From contig CAKPYV010000058.1 of the NCBI GenBank assembly GCA_934203205.1, positions 1 through 6,045 of the forward strand: DNA of 6,045 nt. The letters are read 5' to 3'. The DNA comes from an uncultured Anaerovibrio sp. (GTDB lineage: Bacteria; Bacillota; Negativicutes; Selenomonadales; Selenomonadaceae). Both the position numbers and the translations under genes were made by a program. Position 1 is the stretch's first letter, and each line of letters starts with the position of its first letter. Shown here in pieces: positions 1-5,874 of this stretch. The notes under the pieces were generated by a model that made no database searches, was not told the origin of the DNA, and saw nothing but the letters and a program-made list of their open reading frames with translations.

Positions 1-19
1 TTCATAACTATATTTTGCC

Positions 20-72
20 AAAAAAACCGACCTCCAAAAATTAGATTTTAGGTCTAACTTTTTGGGGTCGGT
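20..72 (-). terminator. Strong intrinsic terminator after MCP-1
   Basis: Read on the minus strand, 72 to 26 folds into a long hairpin. The base is nine pairs (64-72 with 26-34, ending in GGTCGGT, one G-U), then a single bulge, five A-T pairs (59-63 with 36-40), another single bulge, five pairs (53-57 with 41-45) and a seven-base loop (46-52). The stem is followed directly by a run of seven T (26 to 20). This is the classical Rho-independent arrangement, about 75 bases after the MCP-1 stop, and should end the array's transcription. Confidence 0.88.
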
Positions 73-127
73 ACAATAAAATGTAAAGGGATTATGTCTT
101 TTTATTGATTTTAGTTCAAAGACTAAT

Positions 128-142
128 GCCCCCTCGGGGGGC
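128..142 (-). other. GC-rich hairpin just after the MCP-1 stop
   Basis: Six G-C pairs (128-133 with 137-142) enclose a three-base loop, starting only three bases beyond the TGA of MCP-1. There is no T-run after it on the minus strand, so it is not a standard terminator. A different, weaker hairpin sits in the same place after MCP-2, so the position may matter, for example in protecting the 3' end of the message. That role is inference. Confidence 0.55.
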
Positions 143-145
143 CTA

Positions 146-1831
146 TCAGGTGCGGAATACCTTTAGCTGTTCCTGAAGGCGCTTGGCCATATCGGTTAGC
201 TTCAGGTTTTCGTTGGTCAGTTCCTGCATGGTAGCAGACTGTTCCTCAGAGGCGGCGGAAACCTGCTGGGTTTCACCGGCAATCTTGTCGCTATCCTGGC
301 TAACGCAGGTAGCAGCCTCAATAACCTGATCGGACTGAGCGGAAACCTGCTTGATATGCTCAGCAACCTTGCCCATCTGAGCTACCATATTGTCTACCAT
401 GCCAGTTACCTGACTAAATCCTGTCATGGATTCCTTGACCGCCTCAGAGCCTTGACGAACACCTTCATTGCCCTGATGCATAGCTTCTACAGCCTGCTTG
501 GTTTCATCCTGAATAGTGCCGATAAGCTCGGCAATATGCTGGGCTGCCTCCTGAGAGTTCTCTGCCAGCTTGCGGATTTCCTCGGCAACTACCGCAAAGC
601 CACGACCGTGTTCACCGGCTCTAGCCGCTTCAATAGCAGCATTGAGAGCCAAGAGGTTGGTCTGGCCGGAAATATTCACAATGGTTTCCACAATCTGGCC
701 AATTTCCTCAGATCTATGGCCTAGATTGTTGACCTGATCGGCAGAGGTACTAACCATGGTTTCAATGCGATCCATGTGGTGATTAATAACATTAATACCT
801 TTGATACCCTGAGTAACGGTACTGCCAACCTCGGTGGCGTTATCCGCAGTATGCTTGGCCAAATCTGCCACCTGATTGACGCTGGTAATAATATTGTCCA
901 GAGCAGAGGAGGCTCTGGCTACATTCTTGTTCTGAGACAGGGACAGGCCTGCAATATCATTAATGGACTCGGCAATGGAGGTAACAACCTGAGCAGATTC
1001 GTTTACACCGGTGGACATGGTTTCCGCAGAACCTGTCAGCTCGTTGGCAATCTTCTGAATCTCGGCGGTGATACCTCTTATCTTGTCCAGAGTATTATTG
1101 TAGGAATGGGCAATCTTGCCAAATTCATCCGGAGTATCATAGTCCAGATTAACGGTCATATCACCACTGTACACCCGCTGGGAAACCTCCAGGAATTTGG
1201 ACAGGAAGCCACCAATCAACAGGTAGAAATAATAACCTATACCTACAGTTACCAAAGCAATGACTATCAGTACAATAATGGTGGTGGTTTTGGCACTTTC
1301 GTGAATCTCGTGAGCCTCTGCTACCTCGTGTTGAGCCTTCTCCAGCTCCATAGTAGCCAGCTTGACAGTATTATCTTCCATTTTTTTGTAACGGCCGGCT
1401 ACCTCTGCCATAAGATAGTCATAGGCAGCAGCAGAGCCGGATTCCTGCAAAATCACAATGGCCTTGTCGCCATGCTGCTTGGTATCTGCCCAGTTATTCT
1501 GAATCTCATTCATCTCATCCTTGAAGGCAATGCCATCAGCTGCCTCAGCCATAGCTTTGTCCACATCAGCAGTGGCCTGCTTCATTTCCGCAATGGAGGC
1601 GGATTTCTTCTGGTCTGTATCCGCACTTAGCAGTTTGAACATATGAGCCTTATAGCCGGTAACAGCTACATGAAGATTGTCAGCCCGCTTCATATACTTG
1701 AGGGCGCTAACCTCGGCCTCTCCAGCAGCCTGCTGCATATTGGACATGGAAAAGAGGGCATAAACACCCAGAAAAACAATCATGAGAACCATAGCCAAAT
1801 AGCTAAGGCCCAACTTCATACGAACACCCAT
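146..1831 (-). CDS. Methyl-accepting chemotaxis protein (MCP-1), complete, 561 aa
   Basis: Inner-membrane chemoreceptor that should control CheA through CheW. Visible parts: N-terminal membrane helix (about residues 8-29); helical extracytoplasmic domain (about 30-182) like the four-helix-bundle MCP sensors; second membrane helix (about 184-206); HAMP (about 206-258, with GDM and DEFGKIAHSYN); long coiled-coil signalling hairpin to the C-terminus. The tip has the family signature QTNLLALNAAIEAARAGE (390-407), with E401 and R404 matching the Tsr tip residues E385 and R388. A methylation-type pair E529-E530 lies in SAASEEQSA. There is no CheR-tethering pentapeptide; the end is KVFRT. The frame stays open to 1912, but the ATG at 1831 is chosen because it has an RBS 9 bases upstream, gives the same start (MGVRMKLGLS) and length as both neighbours, and the predicted promoter leaves the ATG at 1912 at or before the transcript start. 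The sensor is about 43% identical to MCP-2 (residues 31-180), so its ligand probably differs; the ligand cannot be told from sequence. Confidence 0.97.
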   Translation of the reverse strand: MGVRMKLGLSYLAMVLMIVFLGVYALFSMSNMQQAAGEAEVSALKYMKRADNLHVAVTGYKAHMFKLLSADTDQKKSASIAEMKQATADVDKAMAEAADGIAFKDEMNEIQNNWADTKQHGDKAIVILQESGSAAAYDYLMAEVAGRYKKMEDNTVKLATMELEKAQHEVAEAHEIHESAKTTTIIVLIVIALVTVGIGYYFYLLIGGFLSKFLEVSQRVYSGDMTVNLDYDTPDEFGKIAHSYNNTLDKIRGITAEIQKIANELTGSAETMSTGVNESAQVVTSIAESINDIAGLSLSQNKNVARASSALDNIITSVNQVADLAKHTADNATEVGSTVTQGIKGINVINHHMDRIETMVSTSADQVNNLGHRSEEIGQIVETIVNISGQTNLLALNAAIEAARAGEHGRGFAVVAEEIRKLAENSQEAAQHIAELIGTIQDETKQAVEAMHQGNEGVRQGSEAVKESMTGFSQVTGMVDNMVAQMGKVAEHIKQVSAQSDQVIEAATCVSQDSDKIAGETQQVSAASEEQSATMQELTNENLKLTDMAKRLQEQLKVFRT

Positions 1832-1840
1832 AATAGCACT

Positions 1841-1847
1841 CTCCCTT
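1841..1847 (-). promoter_or_regulatory. RBS of MCP-1
   Basis: AAGGGAG on the minus strand, 9 bases before the ATG at 1831. The bases between (AGTGCTATT) are almost the same before all three genes. This site decides the start against the longer open frame that reaches 1912. Confidence 0.9.
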
Positions 1848-1877
1848 GTAATATATACAAAAAATAATAAATTTATT

Positions 1878-1912
1878 GTGTACATCAGATGGCTCCCACC
1901 ATCCCTGTACAC
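1878..1912 (-). promoter_or_regulatory. Two-tier hairpin at the 5' end of the MCP-1 leader
   Basis: In the minus-strand transcript GUGUACA (1912-1906) pairs perfectly with UGUACAC (1884-1878). Inside it GAUGG (1903-1899) pairs with CCAUC (1892-1888), closing a six-base loop UGGGAG, with a small internal loop (GG against UGA) between the tiers. The structure begins within a few bases of the predicted transcript start, about 47 bases before the start codon. It could protect the 5' end or regulate; it does not match a riboswitch class I recognise. The loop resembles the Shine-Dalgarno core. Confidence 0.6.
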
Positions 1913-1916
1913 TAAA

Positions 1917-1946
1917 ATTATACTATATTTTTTATGGGCAAATCAA
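1917..1946 (-). promoter_or_regulatory. Sigma-A-type promoter of MCP-1
   Basis: On the minus strand: -35 TTGATT (1946-1941), 18-base spacer, perfect -10 TATAAT (1922-1917). Predicted transcript start is about 1910-1913, giving a leader of roughly 80 bases. The -35 and first part of the spacer (TTGATTTGCCCATA) closely match the MCP-2 promoter (TTGATTTTCCCATA), which supports both calls. No sigma-28 flagellar-type pattern was seen. Confidence 0.78.
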
Positions 1947-2046
1947 CCTATAAAGTTAAATTATTTATAAAGATTATATAAATTTTTGAGATTAATGAGG
2001 GGTAAATATATTTGTTTGTCAGAAAAATGGGAAGTCTATATAGTCA

Positions 2047-2098
2047 GAAAAGACATAGCCCTTTTGCCGTGTAAAATGCAAAATGACTATGTCTTTTC
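2047..2098 (-). terminator. Long hairpin, probable terminator of MCP-2
   Basis: A perfect 12-base inverted repeat, GAAAAGACATAG (2047-2058) with its complement (2087-2098), encloses a 3-by-3 internal loop, six more pairs (2062-2067 with 2078-2083) and a ten-base loop. On the minus strand the right arm ends in CTTTTC, so the T-run is part of the stem, and the structure is nearly symmetrical. It lies 51-102 bases past the MCP-2 stop. The low GC content and short T-run make it weaker than the terminator at 20-72. Confidence 0.55.
2051..2073. repeat. 23-base repeat, copy 1 (in the MCP-2 terminator hairpin)
   Basis: The 23 bases at 2051-2073 match 3898-3920 at 20 positions, with mismatches at positions 5, 9 and 17 of the unit. 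Here the repeat covers most of one arm of the hairpin downstream of MCP-2 plus the start of the loop side. Shared core: CCTTTTG and CGTGTA. Confidence 0.75.
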
Positions 2099-2124
2099 AT
2101 TGGCTTTAAATGTGGTTTTAGTTT

Positions 2125-2140
2125 AGGGATTATTATCCCT
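2125..2140 (-). other. Small hairpin just after the MCP-2 stop
   Basis: AGGGAT (2125-2130) pairs with ATCCCT (2135-2140) around a four-base loop, eight bases past the MCP-2 stop. TCCC (2136-2139) could instead pair with GGGA (2142-2145), so the two folds exclude each other. There is no T-run. It holds the same place as the GC-rich hairpin after MCP-1. Confidence 0.4.
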
Positions 2141-2148
2141 TGGGACAA

Positions 2149-3834
2149 TCAGGTGCGGAATATCTTCAGCTGATCCTGCAAGCGCTTGGCCATATCTGCC
2201 AGCTTGGTGTTTTCATCTGCCAGCTGGTGCATGGTGGCGGACTGCTCCTCAGAGGCAGCAGAAACCTGCTGGGTTTGGTTGGATATCTTGTCGCTATCCT
2301 TGCTGACACTGGTGGTAGCATCTACTACATAGCCAGATTCCGCAGATACCTGTTCAATATGCTTGGCAACCTGAGCCATCTGATCTACCATATTGTCTAC
2401 CATGCCGCCAACCTGGCTAAATTCATCGGTGGCTTTCTTGACAACCTGGGCGCCCTGACGAACTCCTTCGTTGCCGTTGTGCATGGCTTCTACAGCCTTT
2501 TTGGTTTCGCCCTGAATGGTGCCGATAAGCTCCGCAATATGCTGGGCTGCTTCCTGAGAGTCCTCAGCCAGCTTGCGGATTTCCTCCGCAACTACGGCAA
2601 AGCCACGGCCATGCTCACCAGCTCTAGCCGCCTCAATGGCAGCATTGAGAGCCAAGAGGTTGGTCTGACCGGAAATATTTACGATGGTTTCTACAATCTG
2701 ACCGATTTCCTCGGAGCGATGACCTAGAGTATCTACCTGCTGGGCAGAGGAACTTACCATGGTTTCAATGCGATCCATATGCTGGGCAATGGTATTGATA
2801 CCATTCAGACCCTGGCTAACGGTGTTGCCTACATCGCTGGCCTTTTCGGCGGTCTGCTTGGCCAAATCAGCTACATTATTCACTCCGCTGACAATATTGT
2901 CCAAAGCAGAGGCAGCGGTATCTACGTTTTTGTTCTGGGAAATGGACAACTCTGCTATATCATTAATGGAAACAGCTATGGAATTAACAACCTGGGCCGA
3001 TTCATGGACACCGGTGTACATGGTCTGGGCAGAATTGGTTAGCTCATCGGCAATTTTCTGAATTTCTGCGGTGATATTTCTGATTTTGCCCAGGGTATCA
3101 TTGTAGGAATGGGCGATTTTGCCAAATTCATCTGGGGTATCATAGTCCAGATTGATGGTCATATCACCGTGATATACCCTATCGGATACATCTAGGAACT
3201 CAGACAGGAAGCCGCCAATCAGGCGATAGAAGTAGTAGCCGATACCTATGGTTATCAAGGCAATAATGGCCAAAATAACAAAGGTGGTGGTTCTAGCGGT
3301 ACTATAAATCTCACCAGAGGTAGTTACCTTGCCCTGAGCCTCATCCAGCTCCATCTGAGCCAATTCATCAGTATTGGTATTCAGAGCAATATAATCCTTG
3401 CCCATTTCGTCCCGCATATAGATGGAGGCAGCAGGGGTATCTCCTGCTTCTACCAGAGCAATGGCCTTTTCACCATGCTTCTGGGTTTTGGCCCAATTAT
3501 CCTTGGCTTCGTTGAGCTTATCTACAAAGATGATGCCATCGGACATTTCGGCGAAGGTATCGTCGATGGCCTTGGCGGTTTTGCGGATTTCAGCGTAGGC
3601 GGCTGTTTTTTGCGCCGGGGTTTCTGCGGTAAGCAGCTTGTACATGGCGGCCCGATAGTCGGAAACATGCACATTCATATTGTCAGACTGCTTCATATAC
3701 TTGAGGGCAGCCACAGCAGCATCATCTGTAGATTTCTGCATATTGGACATAGACCACAGGGCAAAAACTCCTAAAAATACAATCATCAAAACCATTGCCA
3801 GGTAGCTCAAACCTAGCTTCATACGAACTCCCAT
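2149..3834 (-). CDS. Methyl-accepting chemotaxis protein (MCP-2), complete, 561 aa
   Basis: Second chemoreceptor of the array, with the same ungapped architecture as its neighbours: membrane helix about 8-29, helical extracytoplasmic sensor about 30-182, membrane helix about 184-206 ending in YYFYR, HAMP about 206-258, and signalling hairpin with its tip at 390-410. Hand alignment gives 69 differences from MCP-3 over 561 residues (about 88% identity), of which only about 12 fall in residues 31-205, so the two sensors are recent duplicates and probably bind the same or related ligands. It differs from both neighbours at several helix positions where they agree: Y273 and H277 instead of S and N, V288 instead of an acidic residue, and ISNQ (517-520) instead of IAGE, which removes an acidic residue eight to nine positions before the E529-E530 methylation-type pair. 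The start at 3834 has AAAGGAG at 9 bases spacing. It has its own promoter and an unusual leader carrying a homopolymer and a terminator-like repeat. Confidence 0.97.
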   Translation of the reverse strand: MGVRMKLGLSYLAMVLMIVFLGVFALWSMSNMQKSTDDAAVAALKYMKQSDNMNVHVSDYRAAMYKLLTAETPAQKTAAYAEIRKTAKAIDDTFAEMSDGIIFVDKLNEAKDNWAKTQKHGEKAIALVEAGDTPAASIYMRDEMGKDYIALNTNTDELAQMELDEAQGKVTTSGEIYSTARTTTFVILAIIALITIGIGYYFYRLIGGFLSEFLDVSDRVYHGDMTINLDYDTPDEFGKIAHSYNDTLGKIRNITAEIQKIADELTNSAQTMYTGVHESAQVVNSIAVSINDIAELSISQNKNVDTAASALDNIVSGVNNVADLAKQTAEKASDVGNTVSQGLNGINTIAQHMDRIETMVSSSAQQVDTLGHRSEEIGQIVETIVNISGQTNLLALNAAIEAARAGEHGRGFAVVAEEIRKLAEDSQEAAQHIAELIGTIQGETKKAVEAMHNGNEGVRQGAQVVKKATDEFSQVGGMVDNMVDQMAQVAKHIEQVSAESGYVVDATTSVSKDSDKISNQTQQVSAASEEQSATMHQLADENTKLADMAKRLQDQLKIFRT

Positions 3835-3843
3835 ATTAGCACT

Positions 3844-3850
3844 CTCCTTT
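3844..3850 (-). promoter_or_regulatory. RBS of MCP-2
   Basis: AAAGGAG on the minus strand, 9 bases before the ATG at 3834. The 46 bases upstream of the ATG are nearly identical to those of MCP-3 (two mismatches and one single-base gap), so the translation start region was duplicated with the gene. Confidence 0.92.
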
Positions 3851-3897
3851 AAAAATTAATATGAAAAATGATTTGATAATATTCTGGGTACGATATA

Positions 3898-3920
3898 AGA
3901 CCTAGTCCTTTTGTCGTGTA
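3898..3920. repeat. 23-base repeat, copy 2 (in the MCP-2 leader)
   Basis: Matches 2051-2073 at 20 of 23 bases. Here the repeat lies inside the predicted 5' untranslated leader of MCP-2 and, equally, downstream of MCP-3, where a duplicate of the terminator hairpin would be expected. On the minus strand it reads TACACGACAAAAGGACTAG and continues GTCTTA, against GTCTTT in copy 1. Confidence 0.75.
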
Positions 3921-3954
3921 CAGGTAGCGGAAGTGTCCCCCCCCCCGTGGACTA
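3903..3954 (-). promoter_or_regulatory. Possible structured leader of MCP-2
   Basis: An inverted repeat TAGTCC (3903-3908) with GGACTA (3949-3954) brackets the G10 tract and the 23-base repeat. If transcription starts near 3952 only about four pairs (GUCC with GGAC) can form in RNA, so the fold is uncertain. The layout resembles the MCP-1 leader, where the very 5' end also pairs with a downstream segment. Confidence 0.35.
3937..3946. repeat. C10 homopolymer in the MCP-2 promoter-leader region
   Basis: Ten consecutive C on the plus strand, G10 in the MCP-2 transcript, in an otherwise AT-rich spacer. It begins 9 bases after the -10 box and roughly 2-6 bases after the predicted transcript start. 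Tracts of this kind change length easily by strand slippage. It is also a place where sequencing or assembly could miscount. Confidence 0.9.
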
Positions 3955-3955
3955 T

Positions 3956-3984
3956 ATAATATCAAAAGAATATGGGAAAATCAA
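3956..3984 (-). promoter_or_regulatory. Sigma-A-type promoter of MCP-2
   Basis: On the minus strand: -35 TTGATT (3984-3979), 17-base spacer, -10 TATTAT (3961-3956, five of six to consensus). Predicted transcript start is about 3948-3952, giving a leader of roughly 115 bases. The -35 and early spacer are shared with the MCP-1 promoter. Confidence 0.7.
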
Positions 3985-4006
3985 CTCATAAAATGAAATA
4001 TTTTGT

Positions 4007-4029
4007 AAAAATGCATGATTTTTTTGCAT
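4007..4029 (-). terminator. Weak terminator-like hairpin after MCP-3
   Basis: On the minus strand ATGCA (4029-4025) can pair with TGCAT (4015-4011) around a nine-base A-rich loop, followed by TTTT (4010-4007), about 43 bases after the MCP-3 stop. Five pairs with little GC would be a poor terminator, so read-through from MCP-3 toward MCP-2 is plausible. Confidence 0.22.
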
Positions 4030-4071
4030 AATGTAAAATTGAAAATTTTGTTTATGATGATGCTTTATCTA

Positions 4072-5757
4072 TCAGGTGCGGAATACTTTCAACTGTTCTT
4101 GCAAGCGCTGTGCCATGTCGGCCAGCTTGGTATTTTCGTTGGCCAGTTCATGCATGGTAGCAGACTGTTCCTCAGAGGCAGCAGAAACCTGTTGGGTTTC
4201 CCCGGCAATCTTGTCACTATCCTTGCTGACATTGGTGGTAGCATCTACTACATAACCAGATTCCGCAGATACCTGTTCAATATGCTTGGCAACCTGAGCC
4301 ATCTGATCTACCATATTGTCTACCATGCCGCCAACCTGGCTAAATTCATCCATAGCTTCCTTAACAACCTCGGAGCCTTGGTGAACACCATCATTGCCAC
4401 GGTGCATAGCATCTACAGCCTTTTTGGTTTCAGCCTGAATGGTGCCAATCAGCTCGGCAATATGCTGGGCTGCCTCCTGAGAGTCCTCAGCCAGCTTGCG
4501 GATTTCCTCGGCCACAACGGCAAAGCCACGGCCATGCTCGCCAGCTCTAGCTGCCTCAATAGCAGCGTTGAGAGCCAAAAGGTTGGTTTGACCAGAAATA
4601 TTAACGATGGTTTCTACAATCTGACCGATTTCCTCGGAGCGATGGCCCAGAGTATCTACCTGGTCGGCAGAGGTGCTAACCATAGTTTCCACTCTATCCA
4701 TATGCTCGCTAATAACATTGATGCCTTCAATACCCTGATTTACAGTGGTACCTACCTGGCTGGCACGGTTGGCAGTCTGCTTGGCCAGCTCGGCTACATC
4801 GTTAACACTGCTGATAATATTGTGCAGTGCAGAAGATGCTTTTTCTACATTCTGGTTCTGGGATACAGACAGCTCTGCAATACCGTTAATAGAATCAGCT
4901 ATGGAGGTAACAACCTGAGCAGATTCGTTAACTCCTGTGGACATGGTTTCAGCAGAATCTGTCAGTTCGTTGGCAATATCCTGTATCTTGGCGGTGATAT
5001 TTCTGATTTTGCCCAGGGTATCATTGTAGGAATGGGCGATTTTGCCAAATTCATCTGGGGTATCATAGTCCAGATTGGTGGTCATATCACCGCGATATAC
5101 TCGCTGGGATACATCTAGGAAGTCAGACAGGAAGCCGCCAATCAGGCGATAGAAGTAATAGCCGATACCTATGGTTATCAAGGCAATAATTGCCAAAACA
5201 ACAAAGGTAGTGGTTCTAGCGGTACTATAAATCTCCCCAGAGGTAGTTACCTTGTTCTGAGCCTCATCCAGCTCCAGTTGAGCCAATTCATCAGTATTGG
5301 TATTCAGGGCAATATAATCCTTGGCCATTTCATCCCGCATATAGCTGGAGGCAGCAGGGGTATCTCCTGCTTCTACCAGAGCAATGGCTTTTTCACCATG
5401 CTTCTGGGTTTTGGCCCAATTATCCTTGGCTTCGTTGAACTTATCTACATAGAAGATGCCATCAGACATTTCAGCGAAGGTATCGTCGATGGCCTTGGCG
5501 GTTTTGCGGATTTCAGCGTAGGAGGCTGTTTTCTGCTCTGGAGTTTCTGCGGTAAGCAGCTTGTACATGGCGGCCCGATAGTCGGAAACATGCACATTCA
5601 TGTTGTCAGACTGCTTCATATACTTTAGGGCAGCCACAGCAGCACTATCAGCAGATTTCTGCATGTTGGACATGGACCACAGGGCAAATATGCCTAAAAT
5701 TACAATCATCAAAACCATTGCCAGGTAGCTCAAACCCAGCTTCATACGAACTCCCAT
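4072..5757 (-). CDS. Methyl-accepting chemotaxis protein (MCP-3), complete, 561 aa
   Basis: First gene of the array in the direction of transcription. Membrane helices are at about 8-29 and 184-206, sensor about 30-182, HAMP about 206-258, and a signalling hairpin with the invariant tip (QTNLLALNAAIEAARAGE, 390-407). From HAMP to tip is about 148 residues, roughly 26 more than in Tsr, which points to the long 40H/44H class common in Bacillota; this is my count, not a profile match. The sensor is nearly that of MCP-2, but residues 261-290 match MCP-1 at 28 of 30 positions against 23 of 30 for MCP-2, and the C-terminus has IAGE and EQLKVFRT as in MCP-1, while residues 470-512 return to MCP-2 with one difference. 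This patchwork suggests gene conversion between paralogues. The ATG at 5757 has AAGGGAG 9 bases upstream, and a clear promoter lies about 90-115 bases upstream. The signal sensed is unknown. Confidence 0.97.
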   Translation of the reverse strand: MGVRMKLGLSYLAMVLMIVILGIFALWSMSNMQKSADSAAVAALKYMKQSDNMNVHVSDYRAAMYKLLTAETPEQKTASYAEIRKTAKAIDDTFAEMSDGIFYVDKFNEAKDNWAKTQKHGEKAIALVEAGDTPAASSYMRDEMAKDYIALNTNTDELAQLELDEAQNKVTTSGEIYSTARTTTFVVLAIIALITIGIGYYFYRLIGGFLSDFLDVSQRVYRGDMTTNLDYDTPDEFGKIAHSYNDTLGKIRNITAKIQDIANELTDSAETMSTGVNESAQVVTSIADSINGIAELSVSQNQNVEKASSALHNIISSVNDVAELAKQTANRASQVGTTVNQGIEGINVISEHMDRVETMVSTSADQVDTLGHRSEEIGQIVETIVNISGQTNLLALNAAIEAARAGEHGRGFAVVAEEIRKLAEDSQEAAQHIAELIGTIQAETKKAVDAMHRGNDGVHQGSEVVKEAMDEFSQVGGMVDNMVDQMAQVAKHIEQVSAESGYVVDATTNVSKDSDKIAGETQQVSAASEEQSATMHELANENTKLADMAQRLQEQLKVFRT

Positions 5758-5766
5758 ATTAGCACT

Positions 5767-5773
5767 CTCCCTT
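5767..5773 (-). promoter_or_regulatory. RBS of MCP-3
   Basis: AAGGGAG on the minus strand, 9 bases before the ATG at 5757, in the same AAGGGAGAGTGCTA context as MCP-1 and nearly that of MCP-2. Confidence 0.92.
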
Positions 5774-5809
5774 AAAAAATTAATATGAAAAATGAATTGA
5801 TAATGCTTT

Positions 5810-5845
5810 GTGTATAGATATATCTACCTAATACTAAGTAAACAC
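5810..5845 (-). promoter_or_regulatory. Leader of MCP-3 with GTGT/ACAC ends and a 12-base palindrome
   Basis: Right after the -10 box the transcript begins GUGUUUA (5845-5839), which can pair with UAUACAC (5816-5810) with one mismatch. Between and overlapping these lies the perfect palindrome TAGATATATCTA (5815-5826). The palindrome could be an operator for a dimeric regulator or part of an RNA fold; pairing of the ends competes slightly with it. MCP-1 has the same GTGT and ACAC leader ends. Confidence 0.4.
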
Positions 5846-5874
5846 ATTATAGAATAGCCTAGAAAAATTCGCAA
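5846..5874 (-). promoter_or_regulatory. Sigma-A-type promoter of MCP-3
   Basis: On the minus strand: -35 TTGCGA (5874-5869), 17-base spacer, perfect -10 TATAAT (5851-5846). Predicted transcript start is about 5839-5845, giving a leader of roughly 85 bases. Unlike the other two promoters, its -35 and spacer do not match TTGATTT.CCCATA, so MCP-3 may have its own expression control. Confidence 0.75.

Noticed and set aside
1832..1912. N-terminal extension of MCP-1 by 27 residues starting at 1912
   Set aside because: The region is the structured leader, the promoter puts the transcript start at about 1910-1913, the strong RBS serves the ATG at 1831, and both paralogues start at that same residue.
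1878..1912. c-di-GMP (GEMM-type) riboswitch in the MCP-1 leader
   Set aside because: Such riboswitches occur before motility genes, but the element here is only about 35 bases and lacks the two-helix junction and conserved core expected of that class.
2047..2098. Insertion-sequence end or small mobile element, because of the inverted repeat and the second partial copy at 3898-3920
   Set aside because: No transposase, no target-site duplication seen, and the positions relative to the genes are better explained by a terminator hairpin copied with tandem gene duplication.
4015..5118. Long plus-strand open frame (367 codons) opposite MCP-3, with similar shorter ones opposite MCP-1 and MCP-2
   Set aside because: They lie antisense to three well-supported receptor genes, resemble each other only because the receptors do, change length and start between copies, and have no supporting RBS pattern or recognisable domain.
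5846..5874. Sigma-28 flagellar promoter for the receptor genes
   Set aside because: No TAAA with a properly spaced CCGATA-type -10 was found upstream of any of the three genes; the visible boxes fit the housekeeping sigma factor.
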